DNA of 64,000 nt from Ariolimax columbianus (taxonomy: Eukaryota > Mollusca > Gastropoda > Stylommatophora > Arionidae), in contig JAVGWX010000011.1 in the NCBI GenBank assembly GCA_036924085.1, forward strand, positions 32,796,386 to 32,860,385, read 5' to 3'. Of the stretch, positions 31,530 through 42,614 are shown piece by piece. The number at the start of each line of letters is the position of its first letter. Positions within the stretch are counted from its first letter, which is position 1. A program made the translations under genes and the position numbers. The notes under the pieces are model-generated. The model searched no databases. It was not told the DNA's origin and saw only the letters and a program-made list of their open reading frames with translations.

Positions 31530-32400
31530 TAGGATGGAGTTTAATATTGATAAATGTACAGTCATCTAAATGAATAAATGCAATATGGAGCATAATTACA
31601 TAATGGAAGAAAACACTATTAGGAAGATAGAAAAGGAAACGAATTTGTTCACTATCTCTTCTGGGATGGTCAGCAGTGCACCTTGTTTATCTTTAACAAA
31701 TTTTAGGGGACATTCCTTTTCCTTCCTATTGTTCTTTAGGGTCTTGTAGAATAGTTTCTGGTTTTCTCCAGCATTATTTTCCAGTTTCTCTAGGATCATA
31801 CAGGTAAGGTCGGTGAGTTAGTTCAGGTAGCAGTTAAACAGGCAAATGCAATGTTAAGTATTATACAACAACAAAAAACAACAACATAGGAGCAAGGAAG
31901 TGATAGTCAAAATTTATATAGCATTCGTTATACCAAGATTCGAGTACTGTGTTCAAGTGAGTAGATCCTTGGCATATAAACATGCTGGAAAGGATACAAA
32001 GAAGAGCGATACACTTGATAGTGGCATTCCAGAAATATATTTATGAGGAAAGACTCAGAAAAACTGCCGAGTGTCTAGAAAAGATTAGGTGATTTAATAT
32101 AGGTATATAAGAAGGATAAATTGGACAACGTTTTTATAGTACAGCTGGCTGGAAGAACAGAAGTGGACAGCTACAAATTAATTTAAGAAAGGTCCAGATT
32201 AGATATAAGGAAATATTTTTTTAGTCACAGTGGTGCATTCTTGTAACGCATTGCCACGGGAAATAGTGGGGGCTGGGGCAGTTAATGCTTTCAAAAATAG
32301 ATTGGATGAACATAGTTATCTTTAGATCACGTGGAGTAGAAGAAACTGGTTGTTTACAGACTCTGCAGAGTATTTATAAAAAAGATAAGCTAACAGAACA
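31530..32400 (+). mobile_element. CR1-like 3' fragment with internal foreign patch
   Basis: Covers MEFNIDKCTVI at 31535, skips at 31642, resumes at 31797 (HTGKVGELVQVAVKQANAML) and runs to the C-terminus. The 3' end is AAGAAACTGGTTGTTTACAG then ACTCTGCAGAGTATTT near 32345-32380. Stops and indels are many. Compare the more intact copy at 33690-34525. Confidence 0.82.
31642..31797 (-). pseudogene. LINE linker fragment inside CR1
   Basis: A minus-strand frame reads EKLENNAGENQKLFYKTLKN then ECPLKFVKDKQGALLTIPEE and IVNKF. This resembles the segment between endonuclease and RT of many LINEs (xLFWKxLK...I.DKxGxxLTxxEEIxxRW). It replaces about 20 bases of the host CR1 and lies in reverse orientation. 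Confidence 0.65.
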
Positions 32401-32657
32401 GAACAAAAGGCTAATTCACCTACAAATAATTGAAAGTAGAAAAACACAACAACAATAGTTCAGACATATGCCCCATGCAATGAGAACCACAATTTTGGAA
32501 GACAACAAAAGCGAATATTTGACATTATGCACTATCGTCACCTTCGCTTACAATGGTTAATTAACTAACTAACTAACTAACAATGCCTCGTTGGAGTCAC
32601 AATATATCCATTGCCTACTCCTGATTTCTGACCTCACCCATTCCCAGCGTTTTTAGT
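32401..32657. other. No recognised gene
   Basis: AT-rich, with a short (AACT)n run near 32560-32580. Confidence 0.5.
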
Positions 32658-32911
32658 AGCTCAGCGGGGACGGCGTCGGCTAGTGGTTAAGTGACACGGC
32701 TCACAACCCGAAGGTGCTGGGTTCGACCCCCATCACAGCACCGGCTGTTACCCCGAGGAAGTAAACCCTTAGAAAATGCAGGAAGCAGATCCTTAGATAA
32801 AATGGTTGCCGAATTCGGATGCACTGGGCCGACAAGAGCAACGCACACCGCCTTGGGGAATAGAGAAATAAATCGAAAGCACGAGAAATACAAAATTAAA
32901 AAAAAGCTCAG
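32658..32911 (+). mobile_element. SINE-1 copy with 7-bp TSD
   Basis: The element is 32665-32904, flanked by AGCTCAG at 32658-32664 and 32905-32911. The head GGCTAGTGGTTAAGTGACAC and B box GGGTTCGACCCC are well preserved, and the tail is A-rich. Frames read across it on both strands are not genes. Confidence 0.88.
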
Positions 32912-32929
32912 TATTTGTTTTATTTTCTT

Positions 32930-33560
32930 TACACGAGACATGGTCCGATCTTCTATTAGTCCACAACTCGATTGCTTGGATTATCTTTTCCCCATATTTA
33001 TTGATTATCGCGCCATAAAGTATTGACGAGTATATACAACCCTTGACCATTCTCATTTTGAAATTCTGATTTATCTATCTGAATGTCAGTATGTGTCGCA
33101 TGATGTTGAATATGGTCTTGGTCAAAACCTATTCTTTGTATGATTTCTTTTTTTTTTCTAGCTGCCGTTATATGTACATGATAGGACACATTGTGTACCC
33201 ATTCCAGTACGAAATTACATATTCTTTACTGTATAGACGAGGTCATATCTGTTTTGCTAAGAATAACAGTTTTTGTTGTCTGAATGTTGGCGTCCAATCC
33301 ATACTTTTGACTTTTGTCCTTTTATTTTGAACTGGATCTTGTTTATTTTCTGCCAACAAAACTATATCATCCGTGCATCTAATGTTGTTTATTGTGGCGC
33401 CTCCTATGATGATCCCCAATGTATCTGTTATCTGTTTCAAAATCTGTTCCAAGTAGATAATAAGAATGTTAGGGCCAGTACACACCATTTTCGCATCCGT
33501 ATTTTCACATTGATACATAAAAGGTGCATGTTTTGCCAGATCCAGACGCCGTATATCCTA
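32930..33560 (-). pseudogene. Decayed LINE RT fragment (family L)
   Basis: The minus-strand frame 33518-33243 contains ATINNIRCTDDIVLLAENKQ, a degraded motif C (YADD to CTDD). The frame 33056-32793 contains VKGCIYSSILYGAIINKYGE, equivalent to the CxVxSxLLYGxExW block. It matches the piece at 35080-35455 on the other strand. Confidence 0.6.
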
Positions 33561-33689
33561 ATATAGATTATCGAGCAATCTTGTGTCTTTACCATCTAGA
33601 CCTAATTCTATGAGACATTTAATTACATTTTTGCTTTGTAGTCGTGTAATCTATGAAGCATATATAAATGTTATTTGTACTTCTAGCAT

Positions 33690-34525
33690 ATATTGAGGTC
33701 TGATTTAGATAAAATTCGAGAATGGCCTGTAATCTGGCAAATGGAGTTTAATGTAGATAAATGTACAGTCATGCACATGGGTAGATCCAATATGGAACAT
33801 AATTACAGAATGGGAGAGAACAATATTAGAAAGATAGAAAAAGAAAGGCACTTAGGGGTTATAATAGATCATAAATGTAAGGTGAGGGAGCAAGTTCAGG
33901 TAGCAGTAAAAAAGGCAAATGCAATGTTAGGGATGATAAAAAGAAATATTAAACATATGAGCAAGGAAGTGATAGTCAAACTGTATAAAGCATTAGTTAG
34001 ACCTAGATTGGAGTACTGTGTACAGGTGTGGAGTCCTTATCAGAGAGGGGATATAGACATGCTGGAGAGAATACAAAAAAGAGCGACAAAGCTGAAAGTG
34101 GGATTCCAGAATTACAGTTATGAAGAAAGATTTTAAAAAACCGGCTTACATTGTCTGGAAGAGAGAAGAATTCGTGGTGACTTAATACAGGTGTATACGA
34201 TGATCAGAGGAATGGATAAGTTAGACTATAACAAGTTTTTAAAAATACAACCACCGACAAGAACAAGAGGGCATAGCTACAAGTTGACTAAGGAGAGGTC
34301 CAGATTAGATATTAGGAAGTATTTTTTTAGCTAGAGAGTTGTGAATGCTTGGAATGCATTGCCAAGTGAGGTGGTGGAGGCTGGGACGGTTAATGCATTT
34401 AAGAATAGATTGGATGCGTTCAGTTTCTAGAGCAAGGTGATGTAAATGGAACTGGTTGTATACAGACTCTGCAGAGTATTCTAAACCAGTATAAAGACGT
34501 TAAAAAAAGTTAAGTTAAGTTATTA
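33690..34525 (+). mobile_element. CR1-like 3' fragment (best-preserved C-terminus)
   Basis: A 147-codon frame (33693-34136) encodes RT motif D onward: SDLDKIREWPVIWQMEFNVD, KCTVMHMGRSNMEH, HLGVIIDHKCKVREQVQVAV, KKANAMLGMIKRNIKH and LYKALVRPRLEYCVQVWSPY. After a stop at 34134 the C-terminus continues (GHSYKLTKERSRLDIRKYFF, VVNAWNALPSEVVEAGTVNA). The 3' end is CTAAACCAGTATAAAGACG then (TTAAG)n at 34503-34521. It is 5' truncated just before motif D and is the reference for the CR1 tail. Confidence 0.88.
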
Positions 34526-35079
34526 GTTCTTAGTTTGCTTCCTTTGCTCTTAGTTCCTTTGGAAAAAAATCGACTAGAGTAATCGAAATTAAAATTATAC
34601 TTTAAAACTGACAACAAACCACTGCTTTCGATACTATTGTTTATACACGCAAAGTTTTCACCGTCACTAACGAAACAAAACACCACAAATTTATCAGTTT
34701 ACTTTGAGTATATACATTTGACTAAAAAAAATAACTCCCAAAAAGCAGAGAAAATAAGATTAAACATGGCTTGACAACAAACGATAAAAAAACAGCGCTC
34801 CTAAAAAAATTCAAGAGAAACCAACAAACAAATTTGAATATATTGTGTACACATTTTACACAAATAAAAGAGGCCATGATATAGGTTCACAAAAACCTGC
34901 ACCATTAAAATTGTCAAATGTCAAATCTTTGCACATTTGTTCCGATAAAGTGACGGTCTTATTTGATTTACTCGGTTCCAACGTATCAGTTCTGCTCTGT
35001 TTCACGTTATATTATACAGAAAATGTAATTACATTCTGTTTCTGATCTTTCTTTTAAAGTGTAAAAAAAAGTCAAGAAT
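34526..35079. other. No recognised gene
   Basis: AT-rich sequence with short frames; nothing recognised. Confidence 0.5.
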
Positions 35080-35455
35080 TTGGATTATATATGAACATTG
35101 AAGAAAACAAAGAATGTGGTACAAAGATGACAATAAACCAATGTTAAAAGTGAAAGATCAACTACTGGAACAGGTATAGAGTTTCTGCTATCTATGGCAT
35201 ATAATAACGGAAAAAAGCAGCCGTGAAAAAGAAATCAGAAAGAGAACAGGAATGGACAATGTGGTATTCAGCAACATGCGACACATACTGACATCCAAAC
35301 AGATACATGATATATTGAAAATGATAATTGTCGTGTGTTATGTATACTCGTCACTACTTTATGGCGTAGTAACATGAGGCACTGAATAAAAAAGTTGGAA
35401 AGGAATATCGAAGCCTTCGAAATGTGAGTATATAGAGAAGATTGGGTGGCATTTT
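35080..35455 (+). pseudogene. Decayed LINE thumb fragment (family L)
   Basis: Across frames the sequence gives FSNMRHILTSKQI-like and CYVYSSLLYGVV-like text and KIEAFEMxxYRRLGGI-like text near 35260-35450. Same family as 32930-33560, on the opposite strand. 5' and 3' ends are not defined. Confidence 0.55.
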
Positions 35456-35465
35456 GGGGAAAGAG

Positions 35466-36245
35466 AAGAAAAGAAATGTCAAGTCAAGTCATCCCGTAAC
35501 CACACTACCTCACACCACCCCTTTCTGTTACTGGCCGCTGCCTGTGCCTCCTCTGGTCGGGGATTGGTCCATTCTTTTATGTTGTCCACCACTTTTTAGG
35601 ACGACCTTTCTGTTGTCCGCCTTGCACCTTTTCGTACAGGATCGTATTTTAAGACCGATTGATCTCGATATATGGCCGTACCAAGCGAGTTTATATCTTT
35701 TGACCGTTGCCAAGAGGTCTTCAAAAGGTCCTATTGCTGTTTTAATGTTTTCCTCAGTTGTAACAGTCTTTGTAAGAGACGTTTAGAAGTCTTAGGAAAC
35801 ATCTCACCATGAAGGTCTGTATCCTCCGCTGCAGGTCAGCTGCAACTGTCCATGTCTGACAAACATAGAGAAATATTAACAGGACCAATAACTATCTCTG
35901 CTATTCTGACCGATACCTCACATTTTGATCCTTAATCACAGACAATTGAATCCAGATATTTAACGCAGTCGACCACTTCGAGTTCCTGACCATTAGCTTT
36001 TACCCCACCGTTGAAGTCCTCGACGTTGTTGGTAATTAATTGTATCTTTCCAGCGCTAATTTCCATACCATAGTCAAGGGCTGTTTTATCGAGCCTTCTG
36101 ACCCATTCCCGGAGTCTCGCTTCTATGCCTGCCAATCCGTCGATGTCATCTGCAAAACGAAGGTTGGTAATCGTTCTGTCCCCTATCTTGACAGTACCAA
36201 TATGATCTCCAAGTGTCTCACTAATAATTCTCTTAAGGAATATGT
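35466..36245 (-). mobile_element. 5'-truncated RTE copy (element D family)
   Basis: The reverse complement matches the 3' third of element D: QELEVVDCVKYLDSIV, MEISAGKIQLITNNVEDFNG, AGIEARLREWVRRLDKTALD, and near the end VKRYKLAWYGHISRSIGLKI. The 3' end CGGGATGACTTGACTTGACA at 35466-35500 shows a (GACTT)n-like tail. Frameshifts are abundant. Confidence 0.85.
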
Positions 36246-36279
36246 TTAAAAGCTTAAAACAAATGTGGAAGTATTGTAA

Positions 36280-36600
36280 ACGTTGGGGATGAAAAGAGAA
36301 TTAATTACCAAAATCAAGATTAGACCATTCAGTTATTTTGGAATTAAAACAAGACATGCCAAGACTATACTAGATGGTAGGTGGAAGACAGTTGTTCAAA
36401 AGGCAGACAACGTTATAAGTGGGCAGCTAACATCAATATAAGTACTGTGGACAAAATATGTCATATTACTCCATTATGGCAAGAGATAAAGTTCACTAGA
36501 GATCCGTTGCAGCCTACCTTCGATGCGGAGAAGGCCCTTGAACAGAACACCAAAAAGAACACTACCTTTCTATATCTGCCTCATCCCGAACTGGTGTTAT
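36280..36600 (+). pseudogene. LINE C-terminal fragment (family P)
   Basis: The region gives TILDGRWKTVVQKADNVISG-like text followed by a segment ending LQPTFDAEK in broken frames. It resembles the WxGHxxR...EGKxxGxRxRGRQRxxWxDNI tail of RTE-type LINEs. It aligns with 47575-47800 (GATCCATTGCAGCTAACCTT versus GATCCGTTGCAGCCTACCTT). Confidence 0.5.
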
Positions 36601-36989
36601 TACAGATATAAGAACACAGCTGTGTCCCAAATTGATACATAGCATAGCCAAGAGTGGAATTGAAGATGAGCTATTAATTCCTTGCAAATGCCCCAAAGGC
36701 ATGTGACACGCTTAGCCTGCGACTACAAAAACCCAGGCCTTTGGCTTACCGTGTATGGACCCGTTGTTCTAACAGGAGAAAAGGCGAAGTGCAAGTTAAG
36801 TATCAGTCACCCTAAAATCAGAAAATGCCTACTCTTAGATAAATCCTTTTTGCCACGGCGGATAAATCATCTGTGATCAGGCAAAATAGACATAAATTCA
36901 TAATTCCTCATGTGGAGTAATAATATTTCTCAAATCAAGCGAAGATGACGGCATCATCAGAATTGTGTTATGATATTGGATCCCAAATG
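36601..36989. other. No recognised gene
   Basis: A 64-codon frame at 36682-36876 has no recognised domain. Confidence 0.45.
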
Positions 36990-38460
36990 GATGTAAAGAC
37001 AAACCATGCCGCGACAGGTCCTACTGCACGTGCGGCATATACTGAATTCGAGATGGACGAGCGGCAAGTCCGGATCACATACCACCGGAGCTGTTGAAAC
37101 ACGCCATCGACCCGATCAGCTCTACCCTCCATCATTTATTCCTGCAAGTATGGAGGACGGGATGTGTCCCTGTCGGCTGGCGCGATGGAATTGTCATCTC
37201 CCTTGAAAAAAGGCAAGAGGAGTCGCAAAGACTGCAGTAATTACAGGCCTATAACATTACTCTCGGTACCGGGAAAGGAGTTTGCCAACGTGCTACTGGC
37301 TAGACTTAAGAGCACAAAACGTCACCCAGAACAGTCTGGCTTCACCCATGGTCACTCTATAACAGACACTATAATTTCTCTGCGCCTCCTCGGCCTTCAA
37401 ACATCCATTGTACGCTGCATACGTGGACTTGAAGTCTGCCTTCGGCTCGGTTGATCGGCCAGCTTTATGGAAAACCCTCCAGAGAATAGGCACCCTGGCC
37501 CCCCTGTTGAGCCTGATCAAGAAGCTACACAAGGACACTGGCCCTAGAATTCGATTGGAGATGCACTCTCTCTGACAGATTCCCCATGACCGGGTGTTAG
37601 AAAGGAATGTGTTCTTGCCCCCGACCTTTTCTGCCGGGCAGTCAACTGACTTCTTGACCGCCCCAGCGCGTATCAGGAGGGCATAGCTATTGATCAGTCA
37701 ATCTTCACTGATTTCGTTTACGCGGACGACATTGTTCTGTTCGGCGCTTTCTGGAAATGTTAGACAGTGAAACCCCCTCCCTAGGCGTGTCTATATCCTG
37801 GGCAAGACCAAAGTTCAGAACCTCATTTCTGACACAGCACTTCAGGAGGGCACCAACGATTTCATATATCTCGGCAGCATGATTTCATAGGATGGGCGCA
37901 GCGGTCCCGATATGTCAAGGCGGATCGGACTAGCTACGTCCGCTATGCACAACCTCGGATGTGTGTGGAGTAATTGAAGATCTCGCTTTGGAAAAAAAAT
38001 CAGCATCTACCAGTCCTGCGTGGTCTCAGTTCTGCTTTACGGCTCCGAAACCTTGGACATTACGGAAACATGACATGTCGAGACTGGAATTTACATGTCG
38101 AGGCAGCAGGTTATCCGATGGCATGACTACATCTGCAACGTGGAGGTCTCTGCTAAAACTGGCATCCACGAAATCTCAGAAACACTTGATCGGCACCGAG
38201 TTTCTTTGTTCTGTCGTGTTGTACGACTGGACCAGGAAGCCCCTGCCCACAAGAAACTACACAAGTCTTTCCTCAGCGTCAAAAGTATTTCCCCGACCGG
38301 CTGGAGGTGCAGAAAAGGCCATCCCCGAACAGTATGGGTTCAGTAAGTAGCAACCTCCTTCTCTGCCCTGGATGAGGCCTGGAACCACGCTACAGCTGTG
38401 GGTCATGGATGTGGCCGATTAACGCAATTAGCGGATTCGGTAGTTGGACTGCTTCACCCC
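36990..38460 (+). mobile_element. 5'-truncated EN-RT LINE (element F)
   Basis: RT blocks in broken frames: a DGIVISL-like stretch, KGKRSRKDCSNYRPITLLSV then PGKEFANVLLARLK, HPEQSGFTHGHSITDTIISL, motif A (VDLKSAFGSV-like near 37428-37455), motif B (GVRKECVLAPDLFCRAVN), and motif C FVYADDIVLFGA near 37716. Then a thumb with SVLLYGSETLDI-like text near 38028-38060 and a C-terminus to about 38440. The lineage is related to or close to element E. 5' truncated within the RT; inactive. Confidence 0.8.
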
Positions 38461-38629
38461 ACTCTACATGTCAAATTGCCATACAGATTTGCTGTAAATC
38501 AGAAAATAAACAAACAAACAAAATACTGTATATATTTATGAATGTGAGTAAGTACTTTATAAATAGATGTCTATGTGATTCAGCACATCCATCGGCGTAA
38601 GAAAAGGATGTATACCAGTAACGTCATCT
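38461..38629. other. No recognised gene
   Basis: AT-rich, with an (AAAC)n run near 38505-38522 that may be the tail of element F. Confidence 0.45.
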
Positions 38630-39080
38630 TCGTTTTCTTCTTCGATCAACTGATGCTATGCTTCTAGTCCGGCGAGGTTCACTAAGGAGACTGCGTTTCT
38701 TCACCTGTTCCCCGCAGCTTTTCGAGCATGGTCGCTTCCCCGGACCAGACTGCCTCTCGTTGGTCTGTATAAATAGAACAGTCCTGCAGTGTATGTTCTG
38801 GTGTTTGCTTGGGTGCTCCACATTCGCATGCGTCGATGTATCTGAGAACATTCTGTGGTGGTGGATATTGAGTCTGCAATGTCCCGATCTGAGTCTGAAA
38901 ATCTTTGTCTGCGTATCTCTGTCAAATGTGTCTATGCTGCTATTTTCTGACGTGTATTATTTGTGCTGGTAGGTCCATTCCGTCCTCATGGATCGTTTAA
39001 TGAGTGCCTGTGCTTCTTTAAAGCTATATGGACGGCTAGTCTTCTTGAGGACACTTCCTGTTTTTTCTAGCTTATCTGTC
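38630..39080 (-). pseudogene. RNase H LINE C-terminus (element J, left part)
   Basis: Minus-strand blocks are TDKLEKTGSVLKKTSRPYSF then KEAQALIKRSMRTEWTYQHK (after the RNase H domain) and CECGAPKQTPEHTLQDC (Cys/His tail). The 3' end has a GAAGAA-rich tail near 38636. It continues the RNase H domain at 41357-41830, from which it is separated by an RTE. Confidence 0.75.
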
Positions 39081-39260
39081 TTCTGAAGTGCTGATATAGT
39101 GCCCTTGACAGGCCCATCTGTGTTTAGAGACTTCCAGAACATCTATCCTGGTTCTCTCCATTTCTTTTCCAATCATAAACAACTTGTCCTGGTATAGGCT
39201 CCTGACGTTCCAGGTGCCTATTCTTAGTTTTGTTTTTAGTCCCATTTCAGAGTTGTCCAC
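39072..39260 (-). pseudogene. Element R endonuclease N-terminus, inverted
   Basis: A 62-codon frame: KLRIGTWNVRSLYQDKLFMI (first APE strand with the WN motif), EMERTRIDVLEVSKHRW (catalytic Glu region, ExSxxRW) and GQGHYISTSED-like end. It stops at the insertion junction. Upstream on the minus strand (39840-39261) is non-coding leader with a 12-G/C homopolymer at 39668-39679. Confidence 0.78.
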
Positions 39261-41356
39261 TGTAATGGAGTTGGGCTTTAGACCGTCATCTCTAATACTT
39301 GTACTGGCTCTAAAATCTGCCTCTTCCCCAGTTGGCGTCGATGATCTGATTTGCCAGATGGTCTCACCATCAGATCTTATGCGTATCGTTTCTATCGATT
39401 GTCATAGGTTTCTTGGCATTTTATGTCCAGTAGTTTGCTATTGCTTCTGAGCGTTGTTCCGCCGCTTACCAACTATGGTCTCTGGTGCGCTATTAACCTG
39501 ATACCAGGTGTTTCCAGCTCCCTCCTTCATAATCGTTATGGACCAGGTCGATCTTCCGCCTCTTACACTAGTTGCTGTGTGTACTAATCAGGGTGGACTC
39601 ACCTTCTTGTCGTTTCACTCACGTACTTTAGCCGGTCACGTACTTCAGCCAAAGCCGTTGCCCGGGAGGGGGGGGGGGGTGGCGCTGCCGTTCACATGCA
39701 GACTCTAGGAGCCATACGTGAGCTAGACAGGAGTGGGGGAACCAAATAGGGTCCTGACCATAAAAAAGGTGGATGCCTCTCACCGTGATGTACTGTCCCT
39801 TACACACTTCTGTCCTACCCATGGATTAGAAATAACATTATATATTGGAGGAAGTACGCTCAGAAATCAAAAGCCTGAAACAGGGAAAGTCCCCAGTATG
39901 TGATACTATCCAAGCAGAGCTAATACAAGCAGGAGGGGAGGCAAGTGCTCGAGTCTATCACAAGCTGTGTAAACATATATGGCACAGCGCAGAGTGGCCA
40001 GAAGCATGGAAGAAACCAGTTTATATTCCCCTTCCCAAAAAAGGCAACCTAAAGCTGTGCACAAACTATCGAACTATCGCGCTAATCAGCCACGCTAGCA
40101 AGATACTCTTGCGGATCCTATTTAGGATAGAGAAAAGGTTTGAATCTGAAATGCACGTAGTCCAGGCAGGGTTTAGGAAAGACAGAGGGACCAGGGACTA
40201 CATATTCCACATAAGGACTATCTACGAAAAATGTAGAGAGTTTAATGTAGATCTGTACACATGTTTCATTGATTACACCAAGACCTTCGTTGCGGTAAAA
40301 CATCAAAATATGTGGAACATCATGAAGGAAATGGGGTTTCCTATGCATATTATTCATCTCATTGAAACATTATCCCAAGATCAACAAGTCGCTGTTCGAG
40401 TATCTGAGCAAACATCAGATTGGTTTGCAGTACAAAAGGGAGTAAGACAGGGATGTATCCTGTCACCTTATTTATAAAATATATATGCGGAATGTATAAT
40501 GAGAAATGTTGCGGGAAGACGAGAAAATTGAAAGTTTCGAGCCATTTACGATTGGTGGGTACAAAATTCCAGTTACGATACGCAGACGACACAGTGATAC
40601 TATCAAGAAGTGCAGAAGGGCTAGGGCAGCTAATTTCAGCCGTAAATGGACACAGTGAAGATCAAAACCTGTTTTAAAAACATAAATAAACAAAGATAAT
40701 GATCACTGGCAAAACACAATGTCAGCATAAATTTACAGTGGACGGTGAGGAAATAGATTAGGTCACGCATTTTGAATATCTGGGCTTCAGAATTAACAAA
40801 AATGGCGAATGCTTGTAAGAAATCAGAAGAAGACTAGCCATGGCAATGCAGAGACTGAACAGCCTGAAGAAATTATGGCAGAGCACCAACAACACGATAA
40901 AAGTAAAAGTTTTGAAAGCCTGTGTTTTTCATGTGGCAGCTTATGGCTACGAATCATGGACGATTATCAAAACTTCCAGACAAAGAATCGAATACTTCGA
41001 GTCAAAATGTTACAGAAAGATCCTCAGAATACCCTGGACAGAGAAAAAGACAAACGTAGACATTCGGCAAGAGTTGAGCATAGAGGAGAACTGGTTTATC
41101 AATTCTATTTTGGCTACAAAATGCAAATACTTTGGTTACATCAAGAGACACAACAATCTTGAGAGAACAGTGATGGAAGGTATGGTGCCAGGTAAAAGTG
41201 GAAGGGGTAGACCAAGAAGACGATGGCACCAAGATATCTAGGAATGCCTAGGTATGACTGTGGCGGAGGCTGGAGTTTTGGCAAGGGAACGAGTTTCTTT
41301 CAGACAGTCTGTGATGGGAGCGACGGTCTATAAAGGACATACAAGTCTATAAAGGC
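39081..41356 (+). mobile_element. RTE LINE with inverted 5' part (element R)
   Basis: About 2.28 kb inserted in element J. 39081-39840 is inverted: on the minus strand it reads 5' leader then the endonuclease start LRIGTWNVRSLYQDKLFMIG and GHYISTSEDR. 39841-41356 is in sense orientation and encodes RT to C-terminus. The region between (most of the endonuclease and linker) is missing. AGAAG on the minus strand appears at both junctions (CTTCT at 39080-39084 and 41357-41361), a possible short TSD. This arrangement fits twin priming. Confidence 0.8.
39845..41241 (+). pseudogene. Element R reverse transcriptase and C-terminus
   Basis: A 210-codon frame (39845-40477) starts EEVRSEIKSLKQGKSPVCDT then IQAELIQAGGE, KKGNLKLCTNYRTIALISHA, VVQAGFRKDRGTRDYIF, CFIDYTKTFVAVKHQNMW (motif A) and VQKGVRQGCILSP (motif B). 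Motif C follows after a frameshift: FQLRYADDTVILSRSAEGLG near 40560. The last frame (40840-41241) carries FHVAAYGYESWTI, SKCYRKILRIPWTEKKTNVD and GKSGRGRPRRRWHQDI, the usual RTE C-terminus. Two or more frameshifts inactivate it. Confidence 0.88.
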
Positions 41357-41830
41357 CTTCTCGTTTTCAACGAACCCACAGTGGGCCAGAATCCAAGGTA
41401 GGACTAGATCTGTTTTTGTTTGTTTGTTGAGACAACAGTCTAATGTTGTATTTTATTACGTGATCTTATTGGGGCTTGAGATGACTTCTAGTACGCGCAC
41501 GGAGTGTTAGAATGACCGTGTTCAATGTAGTTGTGTTTTGGCTGAATTATCCGTGCTACACGAACAGCTGTTTCTACAGCTCTGAAATTGGTGCAGGTCT
41601 CTTCTGCTGGCGTGGAGTGATTTTCTGAGTCGCCGTTGGAGTCTGCAATGTATATTCCACTGCCTCCCTTTTTTCGCTCAGCGAGATCGATCCATCTGTG
41701 TACACATTTGTCCTGGAGTTGCTATGGCAGTGTCTCTCGAGCTCCTGCAGAACGTGGGTATTTGTTCTGTTACTGACTGTTCACTTTTCTTCGTTATCGC
41801 CTGTGGCGGTACCCGAGTTTGCCACCCCTC
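41357..41830 (-). pseudogene. RNase H LINE fragment (element J, right part)
   Basis: The minus strand, in broken frames, encodes an RNase H domain: TNVYTDGSISLSEKK (first Asp), a CTNFRAVETAVRVAR-like helix (the Glu position reads Val), and WILAHCGFVENEKA immediately before the RTE insertion. The next residues of the domain (D, then KLxKTGSV) are found at 39076-39050. The upstream RT is not present (5' truncated at about 41830). Confidence 0.75.
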
Positions 41831-42614
41831 TCAAAACACGCCGAACCTACTTAGAACGTATTGGAAGTTAATTCAAAACACCCCGGGTTTTTATTTCTGA
41901 GGCAAAAAATGTAATTTCAACATTTTACAATGTTTTTTTTTCTGTCAGCAAAATTGTCCATGATATTGTTGAATTCTGTTTCGTCTGTCAGTTGCTGTTA
42001 AATAGAAAGCATCACAATATTTCTTAACCGCAAGGTACTCAATCCTTAGGTATTCTTGTAAATTTTAATTTAGAATAAAAAACTCCTCTAACATATAACA
42101 ACCCTTGCAACAATTGTGGGACATTTCGTAGTAGTATTACAATATTTGGAACTGAGTTTTCAAAATTGCATTTTTGAATGAACTGCAATTGTTCAAGGCG
42201 GACATCTTTTCACGTACCTGTTTCGTCATGCGTAGCAGCAACAACAATAACACTCTGAAGTCTTTCTCCCAACGAGGAACTCTTTACGATTAATGACCCA
42301 AAAATTATGATCAATTGACACTCGTATTTGTCATTCAAAAGATTCAACTGCGTATTTCTCAGTAAAAACATGAAGCTGTTGAATAAAAAAGATTTCTTCG
42401 ATAATTTAGTCTTTAAATCATTTTTTCCTTAAAGTTTTTCCTCGGTTTCGAATGACAATTCAGCACCTCGTGATTCTTCACAAACCATCAGTTTCTTCTT
42501 CCTACATCGACGTTAACTCCTAATATCTCCAGATCATCACACATTTCTTTGGCATAGGCTGATAATAGTTCGTCCCTATTTTCAGTTTAAAACGCTTTTA
42601 AAGTCTCGAGTTTT
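41831..42614. other. No recognised gene
   Basis: AT-rich sequence; no motif or family repeat recognised. Confidence 0.5.
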
